DNA from: Elephas maximus indicus | Taxonomy: Eukaryota; Chordata; Mammalia; Proboscidea; Elephantidae | Reading direction: 5' to 3' | Length of the DNA: 64,000 nt | NCBI RefSeq assembly: GCF_024166365.1 | Contig: NC_064827.1 | Location: 76,151,135 to 76,215,134 of the forward strand | In this document: positions 44,708 to 56,100 of the stretch, in pieces | Layout of the letters: every line of letters begins with the position of its first letter | Numbering within the stretch: the stretch's first letter is position 1 | Notes under the pieces: model-generated | The model's input: only the letters and a program-made list of their open reading frames with translations | Databases searched by the model: none | What the model was told of the DNA's origin: nothing | Made by a program: the position numbers and the translations under genes

Positions 44708-45345
44708 TTTGGTGAGGAACATCTGGGGTCTTAAAAGCCTGTGAGCAGCCATCTAAGATACTCCACTGGGCTCATCCCTTCGGAGCAAGGGAGAATGAAG
44801 AAAACTAAAGACACAGAGAAAGATTAGTCCAAAGGACTAACGGACCACAACTATCATGGCCTCCACCAGCCTGAGCCCAGTACAACTAATGGTGCCCATC
44901 TACCACGACTGACTGCTCTGACAGGGATCACAATAGAGGGCCCCAGACAGAGCTGGAGAAAAAATGCAGAACAAATTCTAACTCACAAAAAACGACCAGA
45001 CTTACTGATCTGAGGGAGACAGGAGAAACCGCAGGAGTGTGGCCCCCGGACAACCTTTTAGCTCAGTAGTGAAGTCGCTCCTGAAGTTCATCCTTCAGCC
45101 AAAGATTAAATGGGCCCATAAAACAAAACATTACTAAAGAGGCACACCAGCCCAGGGGCAAGGACTAGAAGGCAGGAGAGGACAGGAAAGCTGGTAATAG
45201 GGAACCCAAGGTCAAGAAGGGAGAGTGTTGAGACGTCATGGAGTTGTTAACCAATGTCATAAAACAGTATGTGTACTAACTGTTTAATGAGAAGCTAGTT
45301 TGTTCCATAAACCTTCATCTAAAGTTCAAAAAAAAAAAAACTCAC
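44708..45345 (+). mobile_element. lineage-specific L1-type 3' tail, type I
   Basis: Colinear with 30376-31015, sharing GACCACAACTATCATGGCCT, GTGGCCCCCGGACA and CACACCAGCCCAGGGGCAAG, ending in poly(A). Non-coding. Confidence 0.6.
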
Positions 45346-45639
45346 TAATTTGGATTAATAGAAATGAAGCTTATACAAGAAATAAATAAATGTTGTTGCA
45401 GAATGAATGCTGCCCATAAGCATTCATTTCTTCATTCATAAAACAAATAGTTATATAATGCCCATGATGTGAATAAGACAGCTATGGTCCCTGCCCTTGT
45501 GGAGTTTAGAGTTTTCTAGAAGACAAATAATAAGCAAATAAATGAGCAAATATTTCATTGCAAATTATGATTACTGCTAAAAAGGGAAAAAAGGGATATT
45601 GCGAGTAAGAAAAATGGAGTAGAAGAGACCGAATTTAGG

Positions 45640-45880
45640 TTGGCAGTATGGTAGACATAAAGTATACAGACTCTAACACCAAATGGCCTGATTTCAAATC
45701 CTGACTCTACCAATTACTGTGTGATTTTGGGCAATGTATTTATCCTCTTTATGCTTTAATTTTCTCAGCTTCAATATAGAGAGGATAATAGTACCAGCCT
45801 CTTATGAAGAGACTAGTATTGAGGTTTAGTAGAGTTAATATGTACTTAAAAGTGTTTTGCACAGAGTACAATTTGAGTGT
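45640..45880 (+). repeat. MIR SINE
   Basis: GATTTCAAATCCTGACTC box, ACTGTGTGATTTTGGGCAA core and GTTTTGCACAGAGTAC tail; diverged. Confidence 0.8.
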
Positions 45881-46578
45881 TAGGTCTGAGTATTAGGTGG
45901 GAAGGAAGGTCCTTCAGATGAGGTAACATTTAAGACTGAGGAATTTAAGAGAGCTAATATACTAAGAGTTTCTTGGAGAAAAATGTCCCCATTTGGAAAT
46001 TTTTGTTGCTCCTGTTGTTTGATTTTATTACAGTCCTCTTTGGAGATCTGGCAATTCACTTTTCATCTCTAAACGTCTGGGCAAATAGAGAGATGGATGT
46101 GAACATTCTTTATAGACTGTGAAGTGCTTAAAAGGAAAGTGTCACCAGCATCATTGTCTTCCTTTGCTAATGGGTCTGTGAACAGATAGGTAATGAAAGC
46201 TGGTGGTATCCCCTTCTAGTGAAAAATAGGTGGCAGTCATCACGTTACCAAACTGGAAGCAAGACGTTCCCTCCTGCTGACCCATCTCACTGAGCAAACC
46301 TCATTCCTGACATCCACAATGGAAAGGAAAGAAAAAAGCATCCTCGGGACTGTTGGGTGAGTCCTTGCAAAAAGTGATAGTCACATCTGGTATTGTGGCA
46401 TGGAGACATTGTGTAGAGCTTGGTGACTAGAATGCATTCTTAGTGTTCCTTGCCCAAAGCTGGGGTTACGGGCTCCTGGTTCTGCCACTTACAAGGCTAA
46501 GTCATTTTCCTTTCTCTGGGCTTTGGTTTCCATCACTTTCTTAAATGTGATTTCTAGGCTAAAAGCATAGGTCCTATG

Positions 46579-46908
46579 ATGAAAATTGGTTGCTATTTTC
46601 CCCCAGAAACCTCTTCCAGTTTTTCTCATTTATATGTGACTCCAGCACAGCACCTTGAAGTAGACCTAGCCAAAAAACACAGGGGGCAATGAAAATTGGT
46701 TACTCTTTTCCCCACAAACCTCTTCCAGTTTTTCTCACTTATGTGTGACTCCAGCATAGCATCTTGAAGTAGACCTAGCCAAAAAACACAGGGGGCAATG
46801 AAAATTGGTTTCTATTTTCCCCCACAAACCTCTTCCAGTTTTTCTCATTTATGTGGGACTCCAGCATAGCACCTTGAAGTAGACCTAGCCAAAAAACACA
46901 GGGGGCAT
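46579..46908. repeat. 110-bp tandem repeat, three copies
   Basis: Units start at about 46579, 46689 and 46798 with ATGAAAATTGGTT and end AAAAAACACAGGGGGC. Periods are 110 and 109 bp. Copies differ at a few positions. Confidence 0.97.
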
Positions 46909-47204
46909 CAAAGCATTCTATAGCTCTGGGCAAAAATCTCCATTATGATGCATGTGGATGCATGGCAGAGCCAAGCTGGCCTTGGTTTTCTTTACTGAAG
47001 GAGATCAGAATGACTACTCCTAAACTCTTTGGCAGACAGTTAATGGGGACTTTCCCATTAACATGGGAACTCACAAAGATTCCTGGTGTTTGAAATAGGA
47101 TATTTGAGCAGTGAGGAGACCTGCAGACCTCAAATTCCATTTTGTCAATAAATTTTTGTCATGGTTCCAGTAGCAAAAATATTTACCAGATTAGCCTTTC
47201 ACCT

Positions 47205-47350
47205 GTATTATCAAATCCTCGCAACAGCTCTCTCTGCAAGGTAGGTATTACTATCCCCATTCTATAGATGAGGAAACTAGGGCTCAGAGAAGGTAATGAA
47301 CTTGCCAAAAGTCATAGAGTTGGATGACTACTGCTGGAGCCTGGATTTGA
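47205..47350 (-). repeat. MIR SINE
   Basis: CCCATTCTATAGATGAGGAA, ACTAGGGCTCAGAGAAGG and GGATTTGAGCCCCAG. Confidence 0.85.
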
Positions 47351-47363
47351 GCCCCAGTGTCTT

Positions 47364-47562
47364 GACAACGTAGTGGTTAAGTACTGGGCTGCTAACCAAA
47401 AGGTCCGTAGTTTGAACCCACCAGCTGCTTCATGGGAGAAAGATGTGGCAGTGTGCTTCCATAAAGATTTATAGTCTTGGAAACCTTGTGGGGCAGTTCC
47501 ACTCTGTCCTGTACGGTGGCTGTGAGTTGGAATTGACTTGATGGCAACGGGTTTGGTTTTGG
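47364..47562 (+). repeat. AfroSINE (long form)
   Basis: Adjacent to the MIR; CAACGTAGTGGTTAAGTACT to GACTTGATGGCAACGGGTTT, with the ATAAAGATTTATAGTC module. The head is slightly shortened. Confidence 0.92.
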
Positions 47563-47818
47563 AGGTTTATGCCTGACTGCCTCTCCCAATAGTACTTCAC
47601 TTCAGCTTTGTACTGCAGGAGCTCCTGTGATTTCCATCTTCAGCCGTTGGGTTTTTCCCTTACTTCCTAGGACACAATGACTGGCCTCAGCTCTCATAAG
47701 TGGTGACTGTGAAACACACATAGGTGAGCCTCCCCTTTATTTGCAGGAAAGCCACAGGGAGCCTGTGGTTATGAACTAGCCAGACATAATGCAGATGAAC
47801 ATGTCTAACTCCACAGCT

Positions 47819-47988
47819 GGAACCCTGGTGGCACAGTGCTTAAGAGCTTGGCTGCTAACCAAAAGGTTGGCAGTTCAAATCCACCAGCCACTCCTTGGAA
47901 ACCCTATGAGGCAGTTCTACCCTGTCCTGTGGGGGGGCGGGGGTGGCTATGTGTTGGAACCAACTCAAGGGCACATAACAACAACAAC
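47819..47988 (+). repeat. AfroSINE (short form)
   Basis: TGGAACCCTGGTGGCACAGT to the CACATAACAACAACAAC tail; flanked by AACTCCAYAGC on both sides. It contains a G-rich expansion (TGGGGGGGCGGGGGTGG) near its 3' end. Confidence 0.92.
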
Positions 47989-48189
47989 TCCATAGCCAAC
48001 AATATCCCACCTTTACAGAAGGACAACTCGGCATTAGCTGCTGGGCACTGAGCCGTTTATATACATTATTTCAGGGATGCCTCACCACTCCCTGTGAGAT
48101 ATAGCTTATTCTGTCCATTTTACAGATGGAGGACGTTTAGTCATAAAGTAACTTCACCAAGATAGATACTCTTATCCGTGAACTTTCTA

Positions 48190-48345
48190 TCCCTTGCACT
48201 TTTTACAATTGTATCTAGTTATCTGGGGGTTTTGTGTGTTTGTTTAATATTTTATAGGCTGTAACCTTCGGGAGGCCAGAGGCCATGTTTGTCTTGTTCA
48301 GTACAGTGCCTGGCACTGAGCAGGCGCTCACAACGGTAATTATGG
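48190..48345 (+). repeat. L2 LINE 3' end
   Basis: GGCCAGAGGCCATGTTTGTC ... GTGCCTGGCACTGAGCAGG. Confidence 0.65.
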
Positions 48346-48515
48346 AATTAGCTTTTTTTTAAAAAACTTGAACTGGCCCTAAGGACTGCAGAGAGCGATT
48401 TCACACCTAGGAAAGCACCGTTAATTCTCGCCTTCAGACACCAGTTCTAACAACCACTATAACTGAAAACGGAATTGTTAGCCTCTCTAGCCTCTGGCAT
48501 CCTCCTCTCCAGCAA

Positions 48516-48598
48516 AGTGACTTCCCCCAAGACATGACCAATTTTTAAGATTTTCAGGGAATTGGATTTGGATTAAACTGGCTTCGGTGTTTCTCAGC
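48516..48598. repeat. 83-bp duplicate, copy 1
   Basis: AGTGACTTCCCCCAAGACAT ... GTGTTTCTCAGC; 81 of 83 bases equal those at 50397-50479, in the same orientation. Confidence 0.95.
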
Positions 48599-48599
48599 T

Positions 48600-49220
48600 G
48601 AAATAATTTGGGTCAGCCGAAGAGACGCCCAACCACCAAGGTGTTCCGCGTGTAAATCGTTCCTAAGTAGCCCTGGCTTATTTACTCCGCCGGGGAGTGA
48701 GGACACCAGGGACGGCCAGTCTCGTTTGGTTCTCCAGAAATGCACACCCCAAGCCGGTAGCGCCCCTTCCCCATCTCCTTCCACGGCCGCGCCCTCGCTC
48801 TGGGGCCGGGCGGAATTGAGGGGCGGTTGGCCCGGGACGCCTTCCGGGCCTGGGGGAGAGGCGCGGGCTCAACTCCGCCCCCGCCAGGAGGCGGAGCCAG
48901 GGCCCGGAACTGGGCCAAGCTGCCGCAGGTAAGGAGGTGCGGTGCTGGGGCCCTCCAGGCCGAGGGTCTGGCTCGATTCCGGGCAGGGGTGGCCGGGTCC
49001 TTTGGAGGAGTGGGCCCGGTCCGGTGGAAGGGCCTGGGAAGGAGCTCCTCGGTTCCGGCCCAGCCACATGGACGGAAAGGAGCCAGCCTGTTCTCCTGCG
49101 ACCCTGTCTCCTTCCCCGCAAGCGCTGCGGTGATGGGTCTGGAAAGTGTTGGCTGGGGGAGATTTCCGCCCACGCGAAGCCCACCGGCTGACCTCTGGCC
49201 TTTGGGGACGGCGGTCAGTG
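48600..49220 (+). promoter_or_regulatory. CpG-island promoter and first exon of RABEPK
   Basis: CpG-dense block with GC boxes (CTCCGCCCCCGCC, about 48873-48885; GGGGCGGTTGG, about 48820), an ETS-like CTTCCGGG (48841-48848) and no TATA box. A strong donor CAG/GTAAGG at 48928/48929 marks the end of a non-coding first exon. Its start is inferred around 48.83-48.88 kb. Confidence 0.78.
48850..48928 (+). other. RABEPK: RABEPK exon 1, non-coding (5' end inferred)
   Basis: GC-rich sequence ending in AAGCTGCCGCAG before GTAAGG. The donor is clear; the 5' boundary is a guess from the GC boxes. Confidence 0.6.
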
Positions 49221-49329
49221 GCCTAGGCCGAAGGTCAGACTTGTCCATTCGTCTGTCCATTAATCCCTTTTCTTTATTCATTCATCGTTCACTCTCTTCT
49301 ACACTTTGTCTGGCCCGTGGGTAGGTTCT

Positions 49330-50060
49330 GGAGACAGCTGGTTGAATCTGACAGGCCTAGCCCTCTTGGAATTTAGGATAGCGGAAAGTAGCCTAGAATC
49401 TCCTCTAGACTGATCCCTGAAATGATGATTGCTTACTAGAGCCCTTCAGAGCCCAGAAGGAGAAGGAAGTAACTTGGGAGTGGAAGGGAAAAGTAACAAA
49501 TCAAGTGAGACCTCACTGAGGAGGGGATATTTTAAGTAGGCTTTGGAGATTGACTAGGAGTTGACGAGGGAGGATGGGAGATTGCAAGTAGGGGAAGCCG
49601 CACAGATTACAAGTTATGAAGGGGCTGCCATGTTAGAGGAACAGAAAAAAGCTTAATATAGCAAGAGATTATGGAGGTGTTTCCATGGAAAGAAGGTTGA
49701 GACCAGAAGGCCTTGAATGCAATGCTGAGGCCAGGATTTATCCTAGAGTTTACTATTTTTCTGCCTTTTAAAATGTTTTGTTTTTGATAAACATCTTGTG
49801 ATCTCTGAAAATTTATTTTGATATGTGCCATTCCCCCATGAGAAGCACAGATACACAGAGAACTTTAGCTAAAAAAAAAACATTTCCTGTAGTTGTGTTA
49901 AGGACTTGTCCTCCCAAATATGAGATTCTATCAAAAAGTTACTGGTGCTTACCCAAATGAAACTGATACATTTAACAAGAAAGGTTTTAAGGAGAGGAGT
50001 GACCTGGTTTGTTCTTTGTTTTAGGAAGAAGATAAAAGTAAATGTCTAAAAAGTGCTGTT
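49330..50060. other. RABEPK intron 1, right part
   Basis: Purine-rich text (about 49470-49745) resembling an old mammalian repeat also seen at 2080-2610 and 44.0-44.5 kb, which I cannot name. No gene seen. Confidence 0.35.
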
Positions 50061-50083
50061 TTTTTTTTTAGGCATAGGACACC

Positions 50084-50136
50084 ATGAAGCTGCTGCCTGT
50101 CTTGGAGCCTGGAGACAAGCCCAGGAAAGCAACATG
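50084..50136 (+). CDS. RABEPK: RABEPK coding exon 1 (exon 2)
   Basis: ATG at 50084 in ACACCATGAAG, then MKLLPVLEPGDKPRKAT and the first two bases of Trp18. The acceptor TTTTTTTAG ends at 50071. The in-phase donor is GTCTGT at 50137, with a stronger-looking GTAAGG at 50141. Confidence 0.93.
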
Positions 50137-53100
50137 GTCTGTAAGGAAAGGATTCAGACACAGAAAAACATGAGTTTTTGTCTCATTTATAAGACGTTTA
50201 CTAACATATTTTATCATCAACAAAAAGAGTAGAGATGAAACTGTCTGCAGTTTCTGGTAATTAAACCAAACTGTCTGAGAAGGTCTTCAGAGGAAAGCTA
50301 GTGAGGCAATAATTATCACAGAGCAGATGTTGATTTTATTAAAATGCATTTACCAGGAAGAGGAAAGCACTGACCATCTGGCAACCTCTCCAACACAGTG
50401 ACTTCCCCCAAGATATGACCAATTTTTAAGATTTTCAGGGAATTGGATTTGGATTAAACTGGCTTCAGTGTTTCTCAGCCACTTGCTCAGCCAACCCTCA
50501 ACAGCTAACCCTGGCCTGACGTGAGCAGCTGCTGTGTAGGTGTTGGAGGTGCAGAGGGGAATACTCTCTGTACTGGGGGAGACAGACTAAGCAGATGAGT
50601 GTGATGAAATGTGATCAGTGCTGAAGCAGGGCTAAGGGAAGGCTGTAGAGAGAAGGCAATGTTTCTGCAGGACCACGGAAGGAAGCCTCCATTCTGATTT
50701 CCCTGCATCCATTCTTGTTCTGTACCCAACACAAATCTGACCATGACCTGCCCTACCTTAAAACCCCTTCATGGCTGAATGGACATGAGGAGAAAGAGTG
50801 GAGGGAGGAAGTGTGCTGTCTCATTAAGGGGAGAGCAATTAGGAGTGTATAGCAAGTGTGTATAAATTTTTGTATGAGAGACTGACTTGAATTTGTAAAC
50901 TTTCACTCAAAAAAAATTTTTTTAAAGTAAAAGACAGAAACCAAGATAATAAAATGGGGAAGGGGGAAAGGTGAGGAAAAGGAAAAATAGAGTTCACAAG
51001 GAACAAGAGAACTTTTTCAAAAAAGAACTGTAATTAATCTCAGATAAGAACATAAGAACAGAAATTACACTAGATCTGGATGCTATAAAAACTTAAAACC
51101 AAATCCATTGCCATCAAGTTGATTCCGACTTATAACAACTCTTTAGGACAGAGTAGAGTTGCCCCATGGGGTTTCCAAGGAGCGACTAGTGGATTCAAAC
51201 TGCCACCCTTTTGGTTAACAATCATAGCTTTTAACCATAGTGCCACCAGGGCTCCGATGCTATAAAAGAAGTATTAAAAAATGAAGAACTAAACCCATTG
51301 CTATGGAGTGGATTCCAACTCATAGCTACCCTACAGGGTTTCCAAGGAGTGACTGGTAGATTTAAACTGCTGATATTTTGGTTAGCAGCCAAGCTCTTAA
51401 CCACTGCACCACCATTAGGGAGATGCAACTAAAACCATAAGGAGATACTAATTTACTCCTACTAGTACGGCTAAGATCAAAAAAGTTGAAAATAACAAAT
51501 ATTGGTGAGAATGTAGAGATATAAAAAATCTCATCTTTTGCTGAGGGGAATGCAAAATGGCATAGCCTCTGTGGAAAACGGTTCCTTGAAAAGTTAAAAA
51601 TAGAACGACCATATGACTGAGCAATGCCACTCTTAGTTATATACCCAAGATACATGAAAGTAGGGGCACCAACAGGCACATGCACACCAAAGTTTACTGC
51701 AAGCAGCCTTCACAATGGCAGAAAGGTGAAAACAACTGAAATGTCCATCAGCAGATGAATGGATAAACAAAATGTGGTATATACACACAGTGGAATATTA
51801 CTCAACCATAAGGAAAATGAAGTCTTGATACATGCCACAACATAGATGAATATTGAATACACTATGCAGAGTGAAATAAGTCAATCACAAAAAGAAAAAA
51901 ATATGTATGTATATATATATTTTACGATCTCACCAATATGTAACAGAATAGGCAAATGTATAGAGATTAAACAGCGGTTACCAGATTGGGAGAGAAGGGG
52001 AAAGAGGGGAATGTTTGTTTAGCTAGCACTGAATTTTTGTCTGCAGGAATGGAAAATATGGTAGTGGATGTTGGTGACGGTTGCACAATATGCTTGATTT
52101 AACTGTTTTCATTGAATTGTACCAGCAAAATGTGTTGAATTGGCATCCGTTTTGTTGCCTCTATTTTTACAACAATAAAAATAGCTAAAAAAAAAAAACC
52201 CTTCATGCCACCCCCATGATCTTAGGATAAAACCAAGCTCCTTAAAGTGACCCACTGGGCCCTGCATAATCTATTCCTGCCTGTCTTTCCAACCTCAAAT
52301 TTTCTCACTCATTCTTTTGTTTTCTTTCTGTTCCTTTAGCATGCGTTTCAGCATCCCACTTACGAACTGTACATGCTAGTCCTTACCTGAATCACTTTTT
52401 GCCTCCGTCTTTTATCCCTCTCTTTGCGTAGCTAATTTCTCTTCATACTTCAGATCTCAGTTCAAATGGTGCTTCTTCAGGAAGCCTTCTCTGACCACCC
52501 CACCACCACCACCTCACCTCTCCTTACAGGGTAAGATCCCCCTGTGAGATATTCTCATACTATACATATCCTGTTCTCCTTTATAGCACAAGTGAAATGA
52601 GATAGGTAATTTGTGAAATTATCTGTTTAATATCTCTCTTACCAGAGATTCAGCAAGGGCCGTGAAAGCATGGACTTTTTTGTCTTGTTCACCATGTATC
52701 TAGATGGTTCTCTTCTCGTGGTTTTGTTATTTAACATTTCAAAGCCCTAATTCCTCAGTTGTGAAATTCCATGATGGTAATAGTACTATCCTCAAAGGGG
52801 TTTTGTGTCGACTAAGCATAGTTAGCAGCATGCCTGGTACATTGTTAACAGTTATTCAGGTGGTAATCGGATATGTGAGTTTGGATATAAGGAGTGAGAC
52901 CTGGACAAGAAATAGAGAATTGGAAATCAATGATAAGTATATAGATGAGTGGTAATTGAAGCCCTCAGTATAGGTAAAATTGATCAGGTAACCAAACATA
53001 GACTGAAGAAAAGAGAAGAGAATTCCAAGGACGCTGAGAGTTAGGAGGAGACTGACAGGAAAGGAGTCAGAGAAGAAAACAGAAAGAGGAGCTAGAAAGG

Positions 53101-56100
53101 TATATAGAAAACTAAAACAGAAGGGTGTGGGGAAGCCAGGTAAGGAGAAAGGTACAGGAAGGAGCGAGGGGTCAGGAGTACAAAATGCCAGAGAGGTCAA
53201 ATAAGACAAAACCAAATCCGTTGCCATCCAGTCAATTCTGACTCATAGCGACCCTATAGAACAGAGTAGAACTGCCCAAAGTGTTTCCAAGGAGCGGCTG
53301 GTGGATTCAAACTGCTGACCTTTTGGTTAGCAGCCGTAGCTCTTAACCACTGCACCACCAGGGCTCCCAAATGTGACAGGACTTGGAAAATGGCTAGGGA
53401 ATTTTCTTTTCCCATCAGGAAGCTCTCAATCAGCATTGAGAATAACTTCAGAGAGAGGAATAAATAGATGCTGTATTTTATTCTTCAGAGTCCTAGCTTT
53501 GCCTTTCTATCTCATTGAACTTTTTGAATAATCTGGAAAGACTTTTAAAATCAATAAATTCAAGAGATTATTTATTGACAGGGAGAAGCATCTCTGGCTA
53601 TTGACAAAGGCCTTGGGGTCTCTATATGAGTGCACATAAAGCTCCAGTCACCACTCACTGAGTCCTGCCATCCACTGTTATCAGTCTTAGTTTTTACAAC
53701 CACTTTTTTAGGTAAGAATTATTGCCATCCTCACTTTAGAAATGAGGAAGCTAAGGTTCAGAATCCGCCAGGCGCTCCTTGGAAACTCTATGGGGCAGTT
53801 TTACTCTGTCCTATAGGGTCGCTATGAGTCAGAATCAACTCGATGGCGCTGGGTTTTTTTGTTTTTTTTAAGGTTCAGAAAGATTAGAAGTGACTTCCAA
53901 AAGTTTACACATGTAGACAGTAGCTGAGCTGGGACTTGAACCAGGCCTATCTGAATTCACAAACCATGCTTATAACCACTATCCTACCCCTGGACATGCC
54001 ATTGAACATTTCTGGGTCTTAGTTTCCCTGATAACCACTATCCTACCCCTGGACGTGCCATTGAACATTTCTGGGTCTTAGTTTCCTTGATAACCACTAT
54101 CCTACCCCTGGACATGCCATTGAACATTTCTGGGTCTTAGTTTCCCTGTTTAGAAAATGGGGACAATTACGAGCCCAATCCAGCCCCACTGATTACTGTG
54201 AAATGAAAGTAGTGACAAACTTGAAAAGCCAAAGATTCTGTGCAAATGGATGAGTGTCTGTATATGGGTAAAATCCTTCATTCTGGTGAATTTTATGAGG
54301 AATGGAAAGAACACACTGTTGGATTTGGTCTATGCTCAGGCCTCCTGAACATATCCTTCCTTTGGCAGGTACACCTTAACTCCCCCTGGAGACAGCCCTT
54401 GTGCTCGAGTTGGCCATAGCTGCTCATATTTACCCCCAGTTGGTGATGCCAAGAGAGGGAAAGTCTTCATTGTTGGGGGAGCAAATCCAAACAGGAGCTT
54501 CTCGGATGTGCATGCCATGGATCTGGGTAAGACTAGGAGTGGTGGGAGTGATGAAGCTTGCACCCTGTGGCCAGAGAGCAGGGCTTTGTGCTGCTCGCCA
54601 TGACTAGAGCATTCCCAAGAACGTCAGCTCAGACCAGACAGCAGGGTTTTCCTCTAAAAAAATGCATATCACTCACAGGACCCTAAGGTCTCAGCTGACA
54701 TCCTGGAGCACATCCACCACACTGATACCTCCTGGATTTGAGGGGAAGAGCCTGTGTATGGAGCCCTGGCCATCCACGCATTCATTCATCAAATATTTCT
54801 CTGGGCAACATTGATGACTTCCCCTCTCTCCCTCATCCACACATGTAATTCATCACCAAGTCCTGAATATGTATTATCTTCATTTATGTCTGACCACTTC
54901 CACTGCTATTGCCATAGGCTAAGCCACCATTATCTCTCAGCTAGACTGCCATAGCATCCTCACTTCTCTTCCTGAATCCAAGTTTACTGCCAATATAGTC
55001 AAATATCCATATTTAGCCAGAGGGTATTATCTGAAATACAAATGAGACTGTGTCACTCCCTTGTTTGAAACCTCCCCCAACATCATTTCTGGGCTGTTCC
55101 CAACTCTCAATTGCTACACTGAATACCCTTCAGTTCCTTGAACACCACACTTTGTACTCTTTGTCCTTCAAGCCTTTACATACTGTTCCCTGTGCCTGGA
55201 AAGCACTTTCCTTATCATCTGTACACTATTCATCTTTCATATCCCAGATTAAATGTCATTTTCATGGGGAAGTTTTCCCTGATACTCCTAGGATAGTTTA
55301 GGCATCCCTGCCCTATACAGTCATGCATTGCTTAATGTCCTATAAAATAAGACGTTAAGTGATTTGGATGTTGTATGAACACCATACTACTCAGCAAAGT
55401 ATATATGTTTCCTCAGCCTCTGCCTCTGTTCCTAGTTCCCCAAGTTCAGTGGCTTCTCCAGGTACCTCTCTGATTCCTCTTCTCTGGCCCCAGATCCCCG
55501 ACTCTATGCCCTTTCCTAAGTCCTTTGGCTGCCCCTGCCTCTTGGTCGGTTCCCTAGTATGCGCATCTTCCCAAACTGCGCATCCTGCTGGAACACGGCT
55601 GCACTAACTCAATTCAGAAGAGCAGCTGCTCACTGTGCACTATGAGCAGGCTGCAGAGGTTCTGCTGAGTAAGGGAGCCACTCAGTCTGACTTGTCAAGG
55701 TTCACTGACCTTCAATGAACTTGTCCCCACATTTGCACAGGACTCCCTGCCCGCCCTCCTTTTTCCCTTCTTCCTTCCTCTGCCCCTTTCTTCTTGGGTC
55801 CAGTGTATATACTTAACCGTATATATACTAAGCTGTGTATACTGTATTTACTTAGTAAAGCTGTATGGGACCATGGCCGTATATGCAGTTCAACATTGCC
55901 CAAAGGGAAGTTATACAGGACATGGCTGTATTTCTATAGTACCCTGTACTTTCCCATCCTTATTCCCCTTATTGCACGTGATTGTTTCTTGTCTGTTTGC
56001 CCCACAAAAGTATAAGCTTCTTGAAAATGGGAAACTGGTTATTTTCCTTATCATTGTATCCCTAACTACTACCACAGCACCTGGCACAGAATAGGTGCTT

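Larger units (their letters stand above)
42121..48600. other. intergenic between divergent PPP6C and RABEPK promoters
   Basis: No gene recognised. It contains a Tigger relic, a GT microsatellite, an old mammalian repeat resembling the 44.0-44.5 kb text, a type-I L1 tail, MIRs, a 110-bp triplicate and two AfroSINEs. Confidence 0.6.
50690..52640 (+). repeat. L2 LINE 3' region split by a composite insertion
   Basis: The left piece ends near 50773 (TGACCTGCCCTACCTTAAAA then CCCCTTCATGG). The right piece starts about 52198 (CCCTTCATGCCACCCCCATG) and runs through CAGTTCAAATGGTGCTTCTTC to about 52640. The duplicated CCCTTCATG marks the insertion point. Confidence 0.65.

Noticed and set aside
46579-46908. 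Spaced direct repeats as a CRISPR-like array
   Set aside because: Units are contiguous 110-bp tandem copies without unique spacers, in a mammalian genome.
48682-49281. 199-codon minus-strand frame over RABEPK exon 1
   Set aside because: GC-rich chance frame with no family resemblance and no splice or start context.
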